Shown: positions 49,716-58,954 of the stretch, one piece after another
Position numbering within the stretch: the first letter of the stretch is position 1
Layout of the letters: each line of letters opens with the position of its first letter
Source of the DNA: an uncultured Methylomonas sp.
Lineage (GTDB): Bacteria > Pseudomonadota > Gammaproteobacteria > Methylococcales > Methylomonadaceae
Assembly (NCBI GenBank): GCA_936941155.1
Contig: CAKZJE010000116.1
Coordinates: 1-64,000 of the forward strand
DNA: 64,000 bases
Direction: 5' to 3'
Notes under the pieces: generated by a model
Databases searched by the model: none
What the model was told of the DNA's origin: nothing
Seen by the model: only the letters and a program-made list of their open reading frames with translations
Position numbers and translations under genes: made by a program

Positions 49716-50947
49716 AAAAAATGCAGCAAGGCGTGGCATTATTAGTGGCAATGTTGGTTGTAGCAATTGCAGCGATGATTGCCACACAAATCTTTTATCA
49801 ACAACAAATTGCAATTCGCCGCACGTTAAATCAATTACAAGCCGAACAACTGTATCAATTAGAACTCAGTACCGAAGCGTGGACAAAAGTTATTTTAAAA
49901 GAAGATACCAGCAAAAATAATTTTGATTATATCGGTGATAATTGGGCGCAGCGTGGTTCTTTATTTGATGCTGAAGGGGCAGTTATTAAAACAGTGATTA
50001 GTGATTATCAAAGCTGTTTTAATCTGAATAATTTAGTCTTAGGTGGCAAAGCGCAACCAGCACAAATTACTATTTTGCAGAATTTAATGTCGCAATTAAA
50101 ATTAAATCCGCAATTAGTTTGGTCAGTCGTTGATTGGCTAGATGCGGATGATGAGCCGAATTCAGCCGGTGCAGAATTTGAAACCTATAGCCGTTTAACG
50201 CCCGCGTATCGCACCGCTAATTTTAGAATGATTGAATTAACCGAGCTTTATGCAGTTTTGGGTTGGAAAATAGAAACTGTAAATGTGCTCAGTCCCTATA
50301 TTTGTGTTTTACCGCCTGCACCAGAAATGAATAATGCCGGACGTTTTTATAAAGATACTGCTTTTACAACAATTAATATCAACACGGCTAGTGAAATAGT
50401 ATTGCGCTCTTTATCCGTCGATATGCGCACTGCTAATTTAGGCACTATTTTAGAATATCGAAAAACAAAAGGTTATGCGACGCTGGATTTATTTATTAGC
50501 CAATTAGATAAAGATAATCCGCGCCAACCTAAAATCAGTGCCGGATTAAAAAAAGAATTATTAAGCGTGGACAGTCATTATTTTATGTTGGAATACAGCG
50601 GTTGGCTGGATCAAATGGAACAAAATTATCGTAGTTTAATTTATAGAAAAACTAGTGCCACAAATGCCACAGCGAATCCAGTAACCAATAATCCAACTAA
50701 CACTGCAAATCCCGCAGCCGAAGATAACGCAACGCCAGCAGCAGAGGACGGAAGCAATACGCAAACGGATGCAGCAGTAGCAGACGAAGATGGTGCTGTA
50801 AACACAGCAACGCAATCAACAAATCAAGCGACAAATACCACCAATCCAACAAACACAGCGACTTCAGCAAATACCACAACTGCGGCACCGCCAATCAATC
50901 CGGCTAATGTCCAAATTAACACCCTTTATCGTTTACAATATTATTAA
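49712..50947 (+). CDS. gspK: Type II secretion minor pseudopilin GspK, with a low-complexity tail
   Basis: The protein has 411 residues. The N-terminus MQQGVALLVAMLVVAIAA is the K-type prepilin form. SVVDWLDADDEPNSAGAE matches the GspK core, and ININTASEIVLRSL fits its helix-hairpin-helix-like part. From ~310 to ~397 there is an Asn/Thr/Ala-rich segment (TNNPTNTANPAAEDNATPAA) just before the final INTLYRLQYY, which is longer than usual for the family. GspK caps the pseudopilus and can be exposed during secretion. Confidence 0.9.
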   Translation: MKKMQQGVALLVAMLVVAIAAMIATQIFYQQQIAIRRTLNQLQAEQLYQLELSTEAWTKVILKEDTSKNNFDYIGDNWAQRGSLFDAEGAVIKTVISDYQSCFNLNNLVLGGKAQPAQITILQNLMSQLKLNPQLVWSVVDWLDADDEPNSAGAEFETYSRLTPAYRTANFRMIELTELYAVLGWKIETVNVLSPYICVLPPAPEMNNAGRFYKDTAFTTININTASEIVLRSLSVDMRTANLGTILEYRKTKGYATLDLFISQLDKDNPRQPKISAGLKKELLSVDSHYFMLEYSGWLDQMEQNYRSLIYRKTSATNATANPVTNNPTNTANPAAEDNATPAAEDGSNTQTDAAVADEDGAVNTATQSTNQATNTTNPTNTATSANTTTAAPPINPANVQINTLYRLQYY

Positions 50948-50952
50948 AACTA

Positions 50953-52167
50953 ATGAAAGCGTTATTTTTTATTGAAATTCCCACGCACGCGCCGACTGAG
51001 CAATTATCTTATCATTGGTATAAAAAAGAACTGGAATCTCACAGTTATGGTGATAATTTATTAGCTGAAATTAAATTTTTAAGTTTAAATTGCGATGTGA
51101 TTTTAGTTTTACCCGGTTTTAATATCACATTAAAAAAGATAACTTCAAAAATAAAAAATCGTAAAAAATTAGAACAAGCGATTGGTTATGAATTAGAGGA
51201 ATCTTTAGCAGAAGAAATAGAAACTTTATTTTTTGCTTATCAACCAAATCTTGAAAAAAATAGTTTAGATGTAGCTGTTATTAATAGAGCATGGTTTGAA
51301 CAATGGCTAGAGGTATTCAAACAACAGGAAATTCTATTAAGCGCGGTGATTACTGACACTATGTTATTACCAACGCTGTCACAAGAGTTTTTATTAATCA
51401 AAAAAGCAGATTATTTTTTATTAAAAACGCCTGTTGAAAATTATGCAATTGATAAAGAGAACTTAAATTATTTTTTTACGCAATTAGCAAGTTCTTTACC
51501 GGAAGAATTGTTATTAATTAGTGACGATGATGAAAATGACTGGCAATCTTCTTTACCTAAATTGCCGTTGAATTTAAAAGCCGTCCCGATTCAAGACGGT
51601 TTATTAAAAGTATTAACCGAATCTTACACGCTAGAGAAAAGTTTTAATTTATTGCAAGGCGATTACAAACCTAAATTAAAAAATGATTGGCAAAAAATAA
51701 AATGGGCAGCGATTGGTGTATTTGGATTGTTCTTTTTAGCAACCAGTTTTCAAACCTATCAACATTGGAAACTGAGTCATAAAGAAGCAGAATTAGAGCA
51801 ACAACGCTTAAAAATATTTCAAGATAATTTTCCAGAAGTAAAAAGAATTGTTGATCCGCTGGCGCAAATGAAAAATAAGTTGCTTACGTTAAAACAAGCA
51901 CAGCAACAACAAGGACAGTTTATTGCAATTCTGGCAAAAGTGTCAGTGGGTTTACGCTTGTTAATTTCACAAGATAAAGCGCAATTAGTAGGTTTGGAAT
52001 TTGATAATAATGTGTTAATTTTAAAAGTCACTGCAAATTCTTTGGCATTAATTGAAACCATTAAACAAAACTTAGCCGCGCAACAATTAATCGTGGAAAT
52101 TGAATCTTCAGATAAAGCGGAAAATCAAGTGGTTGCGAGTTTTAAAGTAACAGGAGCAGTCGAATGA
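50953..52167 (+). CDS. gspL: Type II secretion inner-membrane platform protein GspL
   Basis: The 404-residue protein has an actin-like cytoplasmic domain (KKLEQAIGYELEESLAEEIE), one membrane helix (WAAIGVFGLFFLATSFQTY, ~250-268) and a periplasmic ferredoxin-like domain. GspL recruits the GspE ATPase to the membrane. It is coupled to gspM by a four-base overlap. Confidence 0.88.
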   Translation: MKALFFIEIPTHAPTEQLSYHWYKKELESHSYGDNLLAEIKFLSLNCDVILVLPGFNITLKKITSKIKNRKKLEQAIGYELEESLAEEIETLFFAYQPNLEKNSLDVAVINRAWFEQWLEVFKQQEILLSAVITDTMLLPTLSQEFLLIKKADYFLLKTPVENYAIDKENLNYFFTQLASSLPEELLLISDDDENDWQSSLPKLPLNLKAVPIQDGLLKVLTESYTLEKSFNLLQGDYKPKLKNDWQKIKWAAIGVFGLFFLATSFQTYQHWKLSHKEAELEQQRLKIFQDNFPEVKRIVDPLAQMKNKLLTLKQAQQQQGQFIAILAKVSVGLRLLISQDKAQLVGLEFDNNVLILKVTANSLALIETIKQNLAAQQLIVEIESSDKAENQVVASFKVTGAVE

Positions 52168-52640
52168 AAAATTGGTTTCTACAAAAAAATGATAATGACC
52201 AAAAAATTATTGTCGGTTTAGCGGTTTTTATCTTAATTCTGTTGCTCTATACATTTTTATATCTGCCTTTGAAACGAAATAATGAGAAATTAGAAAGCAG
52301 TATTAATGATATTCAAACCGAAATTACCACAATGAAACAATTAGAGCCGCAAATTGCGCGTTTTTCGGGGGTAACAGTTGAAACAAATCCGATGGATGAT
52401 AGTCAAATGATGAGTTTAATTGAGCAGGCAGCGAATGAAGTGCAGCCGCCGATTGTGTTAAGCAATATTAAATCGCAAAGTAAAAATAAAATTTCTGTGA
52501 CTTTAAATAATGTGGCGTTTAATGCGGCAATACGTTGGTTGGATATATTGCAAACGCAACATCATATTAGTATTTCGCAATTGAGCGTTGAGGCTGAAAA
52601 AAAGGGTTTAACCAATATCACCGCGCTTATTAGCCATTAA
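52164..52640 (+). CDS. gspM: Type II secretion protein GspM
   Basis: The 158-residue protein has a short cytoplasmic start, one membrane helix (IIVGLAVFILILLLYTFLYL) and a periplasmic coiled and ferredoxin-like part (FNAAIRWLDILQTQHHI). GspM pairs with GspL and positions it. The assignment follows from position and form. Confidence 0.85.
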   Translation: MKNWFLQKNDNDQKIIVGLAVFILILLLYTFLYLPLKRNNEKLESSINDIQTEITTMKQLEPQIARFSGVTVETNPMDDSQMMSLIEQAANEVQPPIVLSNIKSQSKNKISVTLNNVAFNAAIRWLDILQTQHHISISQLSVEAEKKGLTNITALISH

Positions 52641-52671
52641 ATTATCGACAATTTATCTTTTCAATATCTTT

Positions 52672-53697
52672 ATGCAATTTACAGCGAAATTTATTTCAAA
52701 ACAAAAACTTATGTTGATTGGCGGCGGTTTATTGATAACTGGCGCGGCTCTTTACGCTGCACAATGGAAGTGGCATTTTTGGCATTCTGCCAGCGAAACG
52801 ACTCAGCCAGCCGCCGTGCTGGAGGAAAATCCTGTTTCAGATGAAAGCCTGCTTGCAGATGAAAACGCCGCACCCGATGAGGGAAATGCGTTGCGTGATG
52901 TGCTGGCTGCCAATTTATTTGGGCAAGAAGGCGTAGTGAAAAAAGCGACGAATGGTTCAGAACCCGCGCCGAAAACGCAACAACCATTAGAACTGCACGG
53001 TGTTTTGTTTTTTCCACATCATCCAGAACAAGCGGTGGCGTTAATTGCGCAAGCAGGTGGCATGGCAAAGAAATATAAAACAGGTGAGGAAATTACTTCG
53101 TTGCCGGGTTGGAAAGTCTTGGAGATTCTGCCAAATTCGGTGCGCATTGGACAAGAAGAGCCGGGCGAGATTTTGCCGCTGTTGGCGGTGAGTCCTGCGC
53201 CGTTTGGTAATGGAATGCCGAATGAAAATCCTGCTAATCAGTTTAACAATCAAATTCAGGATAATTCTGCACCAGAAGACAATATAGCTCCTGAGGATAA
53301 TATTGCGCCTGAGCCTAATCCGCCTGTGGATGACAGCATTCCTCCAGAAGTTCCAGCAGATGCCCCGCAACCGCAAGGCAATATGGCTCCGCAAAATAAT
53401 GCCCCTGCACCGAATAGTGCTGATCCGGCACAAAATCCACAAGATTTAGGGATGAAAAAAGAAGAAGATGGACTTTTTATTGATTCTGCTAAAGGTGCAG
53501 TGGCATTGGGCTTAAAACAAGCTGATAAAATTATTGCAATTAGTGGCTATGATTATGCAGATTTGCAAAACGATCCGGCGACATTGAAAAAAATACTAGC
53601 GCAGCCTGCGATTGAAGCGGTGGTGGAGCGCGATGGCACTTCGGTTGATTTTGCTGTGCCGAAAAACTTGCTGAAATCTTGGCGGGCGACGATTTAA
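52672..53697 (+). CDS. gspC: Type II secretion protein GspC
   Basis: The 341-residue protein has a membrane helix near 12-28 (LMLIGGGLLITGAALYA), a homology-region domain (LELHGVLFFPHHPEQAVALI) and a long acidic Pro/Asn linker with repeats (APEDNIAPEDNIAPEPN). A PDZ-like end follows (AVALGLKQADKIIAISGYDY). GspC links the platform to the GspD secretin. In many genomes gspC opens the operon; here it closes it, ~30 bp after gspM. Confidence 0.82.
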   Translation: MQFTAKFISKQKLMLIGGGLLITGAALYAAQWKWHFWHSASETTQPAAVLEENPVSDESLLADENAAPDEGNALRDVLAANLFGQEGVVKKATNGSEPAPKTQQPLELHGVLFFPHHPEQAVALIAQAGGMAKKYKTGEEITSLPGWKVLEILPNSVRIGQEEPGEILPLLAVSPAPFGNGMPNENPANQFNNQIQDNSAPEDNIAPEDNIAPEPNPPVDDSIPPEVPADAPQPQGNMAPQNNAPAPNSADPAQNPQDLGMKKEEDGLFIDSAKGAVALGLKQADKIIAISGYDYADLQNDPATLKKILAQPAIEAVVERDGTSVDFAVPKNLLKSWRATI

Positions 53698-54014
53698 ATC
53701 TTCTGCTTTTGTTTGAGGCAAAAAAAAGCGTCCTATGTTGGGGGGCATAGAACGCTAAAGGCACAACACACCAAGGGGAGAGCAAAACAGAGAGGGGATT
53801 TGTATTGATATAAAGCATTAATAATGCCAAGATAAAATAATCCATATTTTCAAGTAGTTGCGGTTTTTGTCTTTGTAACCCATTTGAGATGCTGGTAACA
53901 AAAAGTGCCAAAATATAGCGTTATTTGCACCAATTAGGTGCAATTTAATAACTTAAGCAAGTGACCTTCAAATCTTATTCACAAAACTTCATTTTTACAT
54001 TAAGGGTTTTCATT
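53698..54014. other. Intergenic region with hairpin between gspC and dctP
   Basis: Apart from the hairpin at 53721-53757 these 317 bases show nothing recognisable. Confidence 0.5.
53721..53757 (-). terminator. Hairpin with T-tract on the minus strand
   Basis: AGCGTCCTATG (53727-53737) pairs with CATAGAACGCT (53746-53756) with one mismatch. The A-run before it would be a T-run on the minus strand, so as a classical terminator it works toward gspC; on the plus strand it is a plain hairpin after the T2SS genes. Confidence 0.5.
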
Positions 54015-55010
54015 ATGAAACGCAGTCTTGCAGTTGCTTTATCGTTCTTATTTTTCAGCAGTTATGCTCAGGCATTTACGTTTAAAATTGCCACGCTTTC
54101 GCCAGACGGCTCGGTGTGGATGGAAAAAATGCGTGAAGGCGCGAGCGAAATTGAAACAAAAACCAGTAAACGGGTGAGTTTTAAGTTTTATCCAGGCGGC
54201 GTAATGGGGGACGATGCGAGCGTATTAAAAAAAATGCACTTTAACCAACTCAATGGCGCGGCGATTACTAGTGGCGGCTTAAGCTCTCTTTATCCTGACA
54301 TTCAACTTTATAATTTGGTATTGAAATTTAATTCATTGGCAGAAGTGGATTATATTCGGCAAAAAATGGACGCAAAAATTGTTGCCGGTTTAAATCAAAA
54401 AGGCATGACCAGTTTAGGTTTTGCAGAATTAGGCTTGAGTTATTTAATGTCCACCAATCCAATTCGCACGCTTGCGGATATGAAAGGGCAAAAAGCGTGG
54501 TCGCCTGATAATAATAAATTGGTTTTTAATGCGCAAAAAGCGTTAGGCGTTTCGCCCATTCCATTGGCAATGGGAGATGTATTAATGGGTTTGCAAACTG
54601 GCATGATTAACGTGGTTGCAGGCTCGCCAGTCGGTGCATTGGCATTGCAATGGCAAACAAAAATTAAATATGTGAATAAATTGCCTATGTCTTATGTGTT
54701 TGGCGTATTCGCGGTGAATAAAAAAGATTTTGATAAATTATCGAAAGAAGATCAAAGCGTTGTTTTGCAAACAATGGCAAAAGTTTTAGGTGAGATTAAT
54801 CAACGCAGTCGTGATGATAATCAAAAAGCCAGTGACGCATTAAAAGCGCAAGGCATTGAGTTTATTGAACCAACCCCAGAAGCTGCAACAGAATTAAAAG
54901 CGTTATTAAAAGATTCGGATATGGAGTTAGTGAAAAGCGGCGGTTTATCTGCGGTGTTAGTGAAAGAGTTAAATCAACATTTAGCAGATTTTCGCGCTAA
55001 AGCAAAATAG
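54015..55010 (+). CDS. dctP: TRAP transporter substrate-binding protein DctP
   Basis: The ATG at 54015 (AAGGG upstream) opens a signal peptide (cleavage near AQA/FTF) and gives 331 residues. The periplasmic binding fold of the TRAP DctP family is visible: FKIATLSPDGSVWMEKMREG, FKFYPGGVMGDDASVLKKM, and the Asp/Arg helix LADMKGQKAWSPDNNKLV with the ligand region. It captures an organic anion for DctQM. Its partners in this window are 50 kb away (dctQM) and 41 kb away (TatT), so pairing is inferred. Confidence 0.92.
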   Translation: MKRSLAVALSFLFFSSYAQAFTFKIATLSPDGSVWMEKMREGASEIETKTSKRVSFKFYPGGVMGDDASVLKKMHFNQLNGAAITSGGLSSLYPDIQLYNLVLKFNSLAEVDYIRQKMDAKIVAGLNQKGMTSLGFAELGLSYLMSTNPIRTLADMKGQKAWSPDNNKLVFNAQKALGVSPIPLAMGDVLMGLQTGMINVVAGSPVGALALQWQTKIKYVNKLPMSYVFGVFAVNKKDFDKLSKEDQSVVLQTMAKVLGEINQRSRDDNQKASDALKAQGIEFIEPTPEAATELKALLKDSDMELVKSGGLSAVLVKELNQHLADFRAKAK

Positions 55011-55037
55011 AGCCGTTAAGTAAACGCATAACAAAAC

Positions 55038-55067
55038 GACCGCCAGTCCTTTGAAGGACTGGCAGTC
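55038..55067. repeat. GACTGCCAGTCC palindrome after dctP
   Basis: GACCGCCAGTCC and GGACTGGCAGTC arms around TTTGAA, 27 bp after the dctP stop. Confidence 0.85.
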
Positions 55068-55087
55068 GTAGTTACAAGTTTACTGTG

Positions 55088-55136
55088 TGTAGGTGCGGAT
55101 TTATCCGCACTGTGCGAATGAATTCGCAGCTCTACA
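55088..55136. repeat. TGTAGGTGCG double-hairpin repeat, copy 2
   Basis: Opposite orientation to the copy at 23558-23604 with slight change in the outer right arm. Confidence 0.75.
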
Positions 55137-55148
55137 TCTCAAAGCATT

Positions 55149-55187
55149 AACCGTCATTTTTTTACAAAAAGGTGGCGGTTTTTTTAT
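55149..55187 (+). terminator. Intrinsic terminator downstream of dctP
   Basis: AACCGTCA (55149-55156) and TGGCGGTT (55173-55180) form a stem with one G-T pair, followed by a run of seven T. Confidence 0.75.
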
Positions 55188-55306
55188 GCCGCAAAAAAAC
55201 ATCCGCATGGTTAAAACAATCCTGCGATTTACAAAACTAGCAAGTAGCCCCGATAAGCTTTGCGAAACTGCGAAAATCCTCAAGTCATTGCTTTAAATTG
55301 GGCTGA

Positions 55307-55342
55307 AAATTTTTAAGACGATCAGTCGTCTTGAAAAATTTT
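55307..55342. repeat. AAGACGACYRGTCGTCTT palindromic repeat, copy 7
   Basis: Variant AAGACGATCAGTCGTCTT with outer A/T arms (AAAATTTTT ... AAAAATTTT). Confidence 0.85.
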
Positions 55343-55478
55343 ACAGTTCCTTGCAAACTGAAATCGCCTTGCGGATTGCGCCAAATGAAAATCCAATCGC
55401 AAAGCAAACAAAGCAACCGTTTTTCAAAGGTAATAATGCTAAAATCAACTTTTTTCTTGAGCCTCACTCTTTTTAGTT

Positions 55479-57872
55479 ATGTCAACCACTCTAAAACTGC
55501 CAACCTCCGCGCTGAAATTGAAAATCAAGTTAGACACCACAAAGGTTTCTGACACAAAACAACCCAGTACCACCTGTGTATTAGGGCAAACACGAGCGCA
55601 GTCCGCCTTAGAGTTCGGCATAGCCATGCAAAACCCCGGCTACAATATTTTTGTGATGGGCGAGTCTGGCACTGGGCGACTGTCGATGATTACCCACACT
55701 TTATCGCTACATGCCGAACATCAACCCGCACCGCCTGCTTATGGTTACGTTGATAATTTTGAAAATGCCAGAGAGCCGGTAGCAATTGAGCTGCCCGCAG
55801 GACACGGGCAAACCTTCAACAAAGAAATCGAAAAACTGATTGATAATCTCATCGCCACTTTTCCAGCCGCATTTGAAAGCCCCACTTATCAGCAAAAAAA
55901 GGGCGCGATCGAGCGGCGATTTAATCAGCTGTATCATGCCGCGATTGATGCTGTGGACAAAAAAGCTCGCTCACTGGAAGTTGCGCTTTACAAAGAAGGC
56001 GACGGCATTACTTTTTTGCCGATTCGTGATGAAAAACTTTTGGATGAAGACGAATTTGCGTTGCTGTCTTCAGAAGAGCGGGATGTTTTTCACCAGCATG
56101 TTGAAACATTAGAAGAATATTTAAGCGAGATGCTGTTGGAGTTACCACAATGGCGACGAAAAATGGTTGAGGAAATCAAACAGATAGATACGGAAACCAT
56201 TAATCACGCAATTGAGCCGTTGTTTGCGGAACTCAATGAGAATTATCAAAATATTGATGACGTGATTACGTTTTTGGCAGAAATCAAAAAAGATTTAACC
56301 GGCATGATTACCGATTTTTTAATGCCAACTCGCTCGCTGGATGCCAATGAAATCGCCACGAAACGCTTGATTTTAACTGAGCGTTATATGCCGAACATTT
56401 TGGTGGATTACAAAGACGAACTCGGCGCACCTGTGGTGTATGAATCGCACCCGACTTATCAAAATTTATTCGGGCGCATTGAATATGCCAGCGATCAAGG
56501 CACATTAGTCACCAATTATCGGCGGATTTGTGCAGGTTCTTTGCATCATGCTAATGGCGGCTATTTGATTTTAGATGCCGAAAAAGTGCTGACTTATCCT
56601 TTTGTTTGGGAAGGCTTAAAACGTGCTTTGCAAGCTGGACGTATTGAAATAGAAACGCCGTATTCTGAATTTGCGATCAACACGATTACCTTAAAACCGG
56701 AAGTGATTCCGCTGAATGTGAAAGTGATTTTGGTCGGTTCGCGCGATATGTATTATTTGCTGGAAGATATGGACAGCGAATTTAATGAAATGTTTCGGGT
56801 TTTGGCTGATTTTGACGACCACATTGCCAGAACTGAGCAAAACATGCACGAATTTGCCGAGCTGATGCAAACACACGCCAAAGATTCGGGCGCGAAACCG
56901 CTGACCACCTCGGCGTTAGAGCGATTGATTGAACATAGCTGTCGCTTGTCCGAAAATCAACACCGTCTTTCTGCGCACATTAATGATTGTTTGGAGATTA
57001 TTGGCGAGGCGAATTTTTTAGCGAAACAAATCGTAGTTGATTCGATTGATGCCGACATTATAGAACGCGCTTTAGCGGGCAGGGCAGCGCGAAATGGGCG
57101 GATTGCCGAAGAAATTTTAGAAGAAATGTTGGAAGAAACCATTCTCATCGACACGGCTGGTTCTGCCATCGGCAAAGTGAATGGCTTAACGGTATTAGAA
57201 ATCGGCGGCAGTAGTTTTGGTGCGCCTGCGCGTATCACCACCACTGTTTATTCCGGTTCGCGCGGGATTGTGGATGTGGAACGCGAAGCCGAATTAGGCA
57301 AATCCATTCATTCTAAAGGCGTGTTGATTTTAACCGGCTATTTAGGACAACGTTACGCGCAAGATTTTCCACTCGCCATTTCTGCCAGCATCACGATGGA
57401 ACAATCGTATGGTTATATTGATGGCGACAGCGCGTCATTAGCTGAGCTTTGTTGTTTGATTTCTGCATTAACCCGCATCCCAATTAAACAAAGTTTTGCC
57501 GTGACTGGTTCAATCAATCAATACGGTGAAGTGCAAGCCATTGGCGGAGTAAATGAAAAAATTGAAGGCTTTTTCAAACTGTGTCAGGCGCGTGGTTTAA
57601 CCGGTGAACAAGGCGTGATTATTCCGGTTTCTAACAAACGCAATTTGATGTTGAATCAAGAAGTGATTGATGCGGTTGAACAAGGTTTGTTTTCAGTCTC
57701 TGTGGTGCGCACGGTGGATGAGACGTTAGAGTTATTAATGGGTGAACCGGCTGGTGCGCTTGATGCCGAGGGGCAATATCCTGAAGGCTCGATTAATTTT
57801 AGAGCCATTTCGCGCTTGAAAGAAATTGCTGATATTGGCGATGAAGATAAAGATGACGAGGGCGAAAACTAA
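55479..57872 (+). CDS. Lon family ATP-dependent protease (AAA32-type)
   Basis: The 797-residue protein has an N-terminal AAA region with MGESGTGRLSMI (a P-loop with Arg in place of the Lys, as usual in this subfamily), a helical insert, and a second ATPase part (HHANGGYLILDAEKVL). The C-terminal S16 protease domain holds Ser651 in DGDSASLAELC and Lys694 in GGVNEKIEGFF, the catalytic dyad. Members degrade damaged cytosolic proteins; substrates are not known. The ATG has no strong ribosome binding site. The acidic tail (IGDEDKDDEGEN) is unusual. Confidence 0.93.
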   Translation: MSTTLKLPTSALKLKIKLDTTKVSDTKQPSTTCVLGQTRAQSALEFGIAMQNPGYNIFVMGESGTGRLSMITHTLSLHAEHQPAPPAYGYVDNFENAREPVAIELPAGHGQTFNKEIEKLIDNLIATFPAAFESPTYQQKKGAIERRFNQLYHAAIDAVDKKARSLEVALYKEGDGITFLPIRDEKLLDEDEFALLSSEERDVFHQHVETLEEYLSEMLLELPQWRRKMVEEIKQIDTETINHAIEPLFAELNENYQNIDDVITFLAEIKKDLTGMITDFLMPTRSLDANEIATKRLILTERYMPNILVDYKDELGAPVVYESHPTYQNLFGRIEYASDQGTLVTNYRRICAGSLHHANGGYLILDAEKVLTYPFVWEGLKRALQAGRIEIETPYSEFAINTITLKPEVIPLNVKVILVGSRDMYYLLEDMDSEFNEMFRVLADFDDHIARTEQNMHEFAELMQTHAKDSGAKPLTTSALERLIEHSCRLSENQHRLSAHINDCLEIIGEANFLAKQIVVDSIDADIIERALAGRAARNGRIAEEILEEMLEETILIDTAGSAIGKVNGLTVLEIGGSSFGAPARITTTVYSGSRGIVDVEREAELGKSIHSKGVLILTGYLGQRYAQDFPLAISASITMEQSYGYIDGDSASLAELCCLISALTRIPIKQSFAVTGSINQYGEVQAIGGVNEKIEGFFKLCQARGLTGEQGVIIPVSNKRNLMLNQEVIDAVEQGLFSVSVVRTVDETLELLMGEPAGALDAEGQYPEGSINFRAISRLKEIADIGDEDKDDEGEN

Positions 57873-57917
57873 GCAAAGTTCCCCTTGAGTCATTAGCCGC
57901 AAACGCTTATATCGTAG

Positions 57918-57941
57918 GGTGGGCACGCTTTTTTGCCCACC
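57918..57941. repeat. GGTGGGCA hairpin after the Lon-like gene
   Basis: GGTGGGCA (57918-57925) pairs with TGCCCACC (57934-57941), with a T-rich loop. GTAGGGTGGGCA-type hairpins recur in many bacterial genomes; here it may end the transcript. Confidence 0.6.
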
Positions 57942-57977
57942 GTTTTGATTTAAAAACGTAGCAAGTTACAACAAAAG

Positions 57978-58005
57978 TTTTCAAGACGACTGGTCGTCTT
58001 GAAAA
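57978..58005. repeat. AAGACGACYRGTCGTCTT palindromic repeat, copy 8
   Basis: Full 28-bp copy with TTTTC/GAAAA arms, followed by ATTTTCAG as in other copies. Confidence 0.85.
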
Positions 58006-58053
58006 ATTTTCAGAGGATGAAATTTACAAAAAAATAAATATTTTGTACAAACA

Positions 58054-58086
58054 GACCTTTCATGTTTTTAAAACCTGGAAGGTCTT
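58054..58086. repeat. 33-bp AGACC...GGTCT palindrome, intergenic copy
   Basis: AGACCTTTCATG and ACCTGGAAGGTCT flank TTTTTAAAA, the same length and centre as the copies in recB and in the Lcl gene. Confidence 0.8.
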
Positions 58087-58141
58087 TGTTGCTGCTGTGT
58101 TTTAATTTACCAGCGTTTGTTGCTTTTAATGAGGAAAAACT

Positions 58142-58942
58142 ATGAAACAAGTCGCATCACTGCATTATGGAGTTATTTTTAAAAAAGCTTTTTCACAGCC
58201 GGATATATTCACAGCATTTGTAAAGGCGGTTTTAGGAATTCAATTTTCCTGCGATAAAGTTGAGACTGAGAAATCCTTTAGACCTGCCATTGGCAATGTG
58301 GATTCACGCTTTGATTTATTTGCACAGGATGAAAAAAATCGCGTGATTGTGGATATTCAACATCGAAAAAAAGACAGTCATTACGACCGTTTTCTACATT
58401 ATCACTGTGCCGCGATTTTGGAGCAAATGCCGCGCGGTGAACAAAGCTATCGTCCGCCGTTAGCGGTTTATACGATTGTGGTTTTAACTTCAATGGATAA
58501 ATACGAAAAAGATGTTTTAACGATTGATTTTGACCCGAAAGATTTAACGGGTAAGGGGATTGGTGAAATCCCACATAAAGTCATTTATTTGTGTCCAAAA
58601 TGCGTCAATGAAAATACGCCGCTGGCTTATCGGGAATGGATGACGGCGATTGCCGATACGTTGGATACCACAGTTGATGAAAGTCATTATCACAATGCGA
58701 TGATTCAAAAAGTATTTGAGACGATTGAGGAAAGTGGTCTTACACCGAGAGACCGCGCTAATATGATTGATGAATATGAAGACCGGTTGTTTATTGAAAC
58801 CGAGCGTAAAGATGCTGCATTACAAGCTGAATTAAACTCAAAAAAAGAAGTTGCAAAGGAGATGTTATTAGATAACGAGCCAATTGATAAAATTGTGCGC
58901 TATACGCAGTTGTCCATTGAGCAAATTGAATTATTGAAATGA
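58142..58942 (+). CDS. Rpn family PD-(D/E)XK nuclease / transposase-like protein
   Basis: The 266-residue protein starts LHYGVIFKKAFSQPDIFTAF and has catalytic Asp58 in SRFDLF and D71-I-Q73 in VIVDIQHRK, then HYHCAAILEQM. The C-terminus carries a helical tail with IVRYTQLSIEQIELLK, a motif typical of this group. GAGGAAA lies upstream. It is the intact nuclease of this type at this end of the window and is distinct in sequence from the 41308 protein. Confidence 0.85.
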   Translation: MKQVASLHYGVIFKKAFSQPDIFTAFVKAVLGIQFSCDKVETEKSFRPAIGNVDSRFDLFAQDEKNRVIVDIQHRKKDSHYDRFLHYHCAAILEQMPRGEQSYRPPLAVYTIVVLTSMDKYEKDVLTIDFDPKDLTGKGIGEIPHKVIYLCPKCVNENTPLAYREWMTAIADTLDTTVDESHYHNAMIQKVFETIEESGLTPRDRANMIDEYEDRLFIETERKDAALQAELNSKKEVAKEMLLDNEPIDKIVRYTQLSIEQIELLK

Positions 58943-58954
58943 GAAGAAATAAAC

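Larger units (their letters stand above)
55011..55478. other. Repeat-rich intergenic region between dctP and the Lon-like gene
   Basis: No gene is supported in these 468 bases. They hold four structures in a row: the 55038 palindrome, the 55088 double hairpin, the 55149 terminator and the 55307 repeat. Confidence 0.6.

Noticed and set aside
53041-53442. Minus-strand Arg/Ile-rich open frame in gspC
   Set aside because: Mirror of the acidic repeat linker of gspC; composition is an artefact of the opposite strand.
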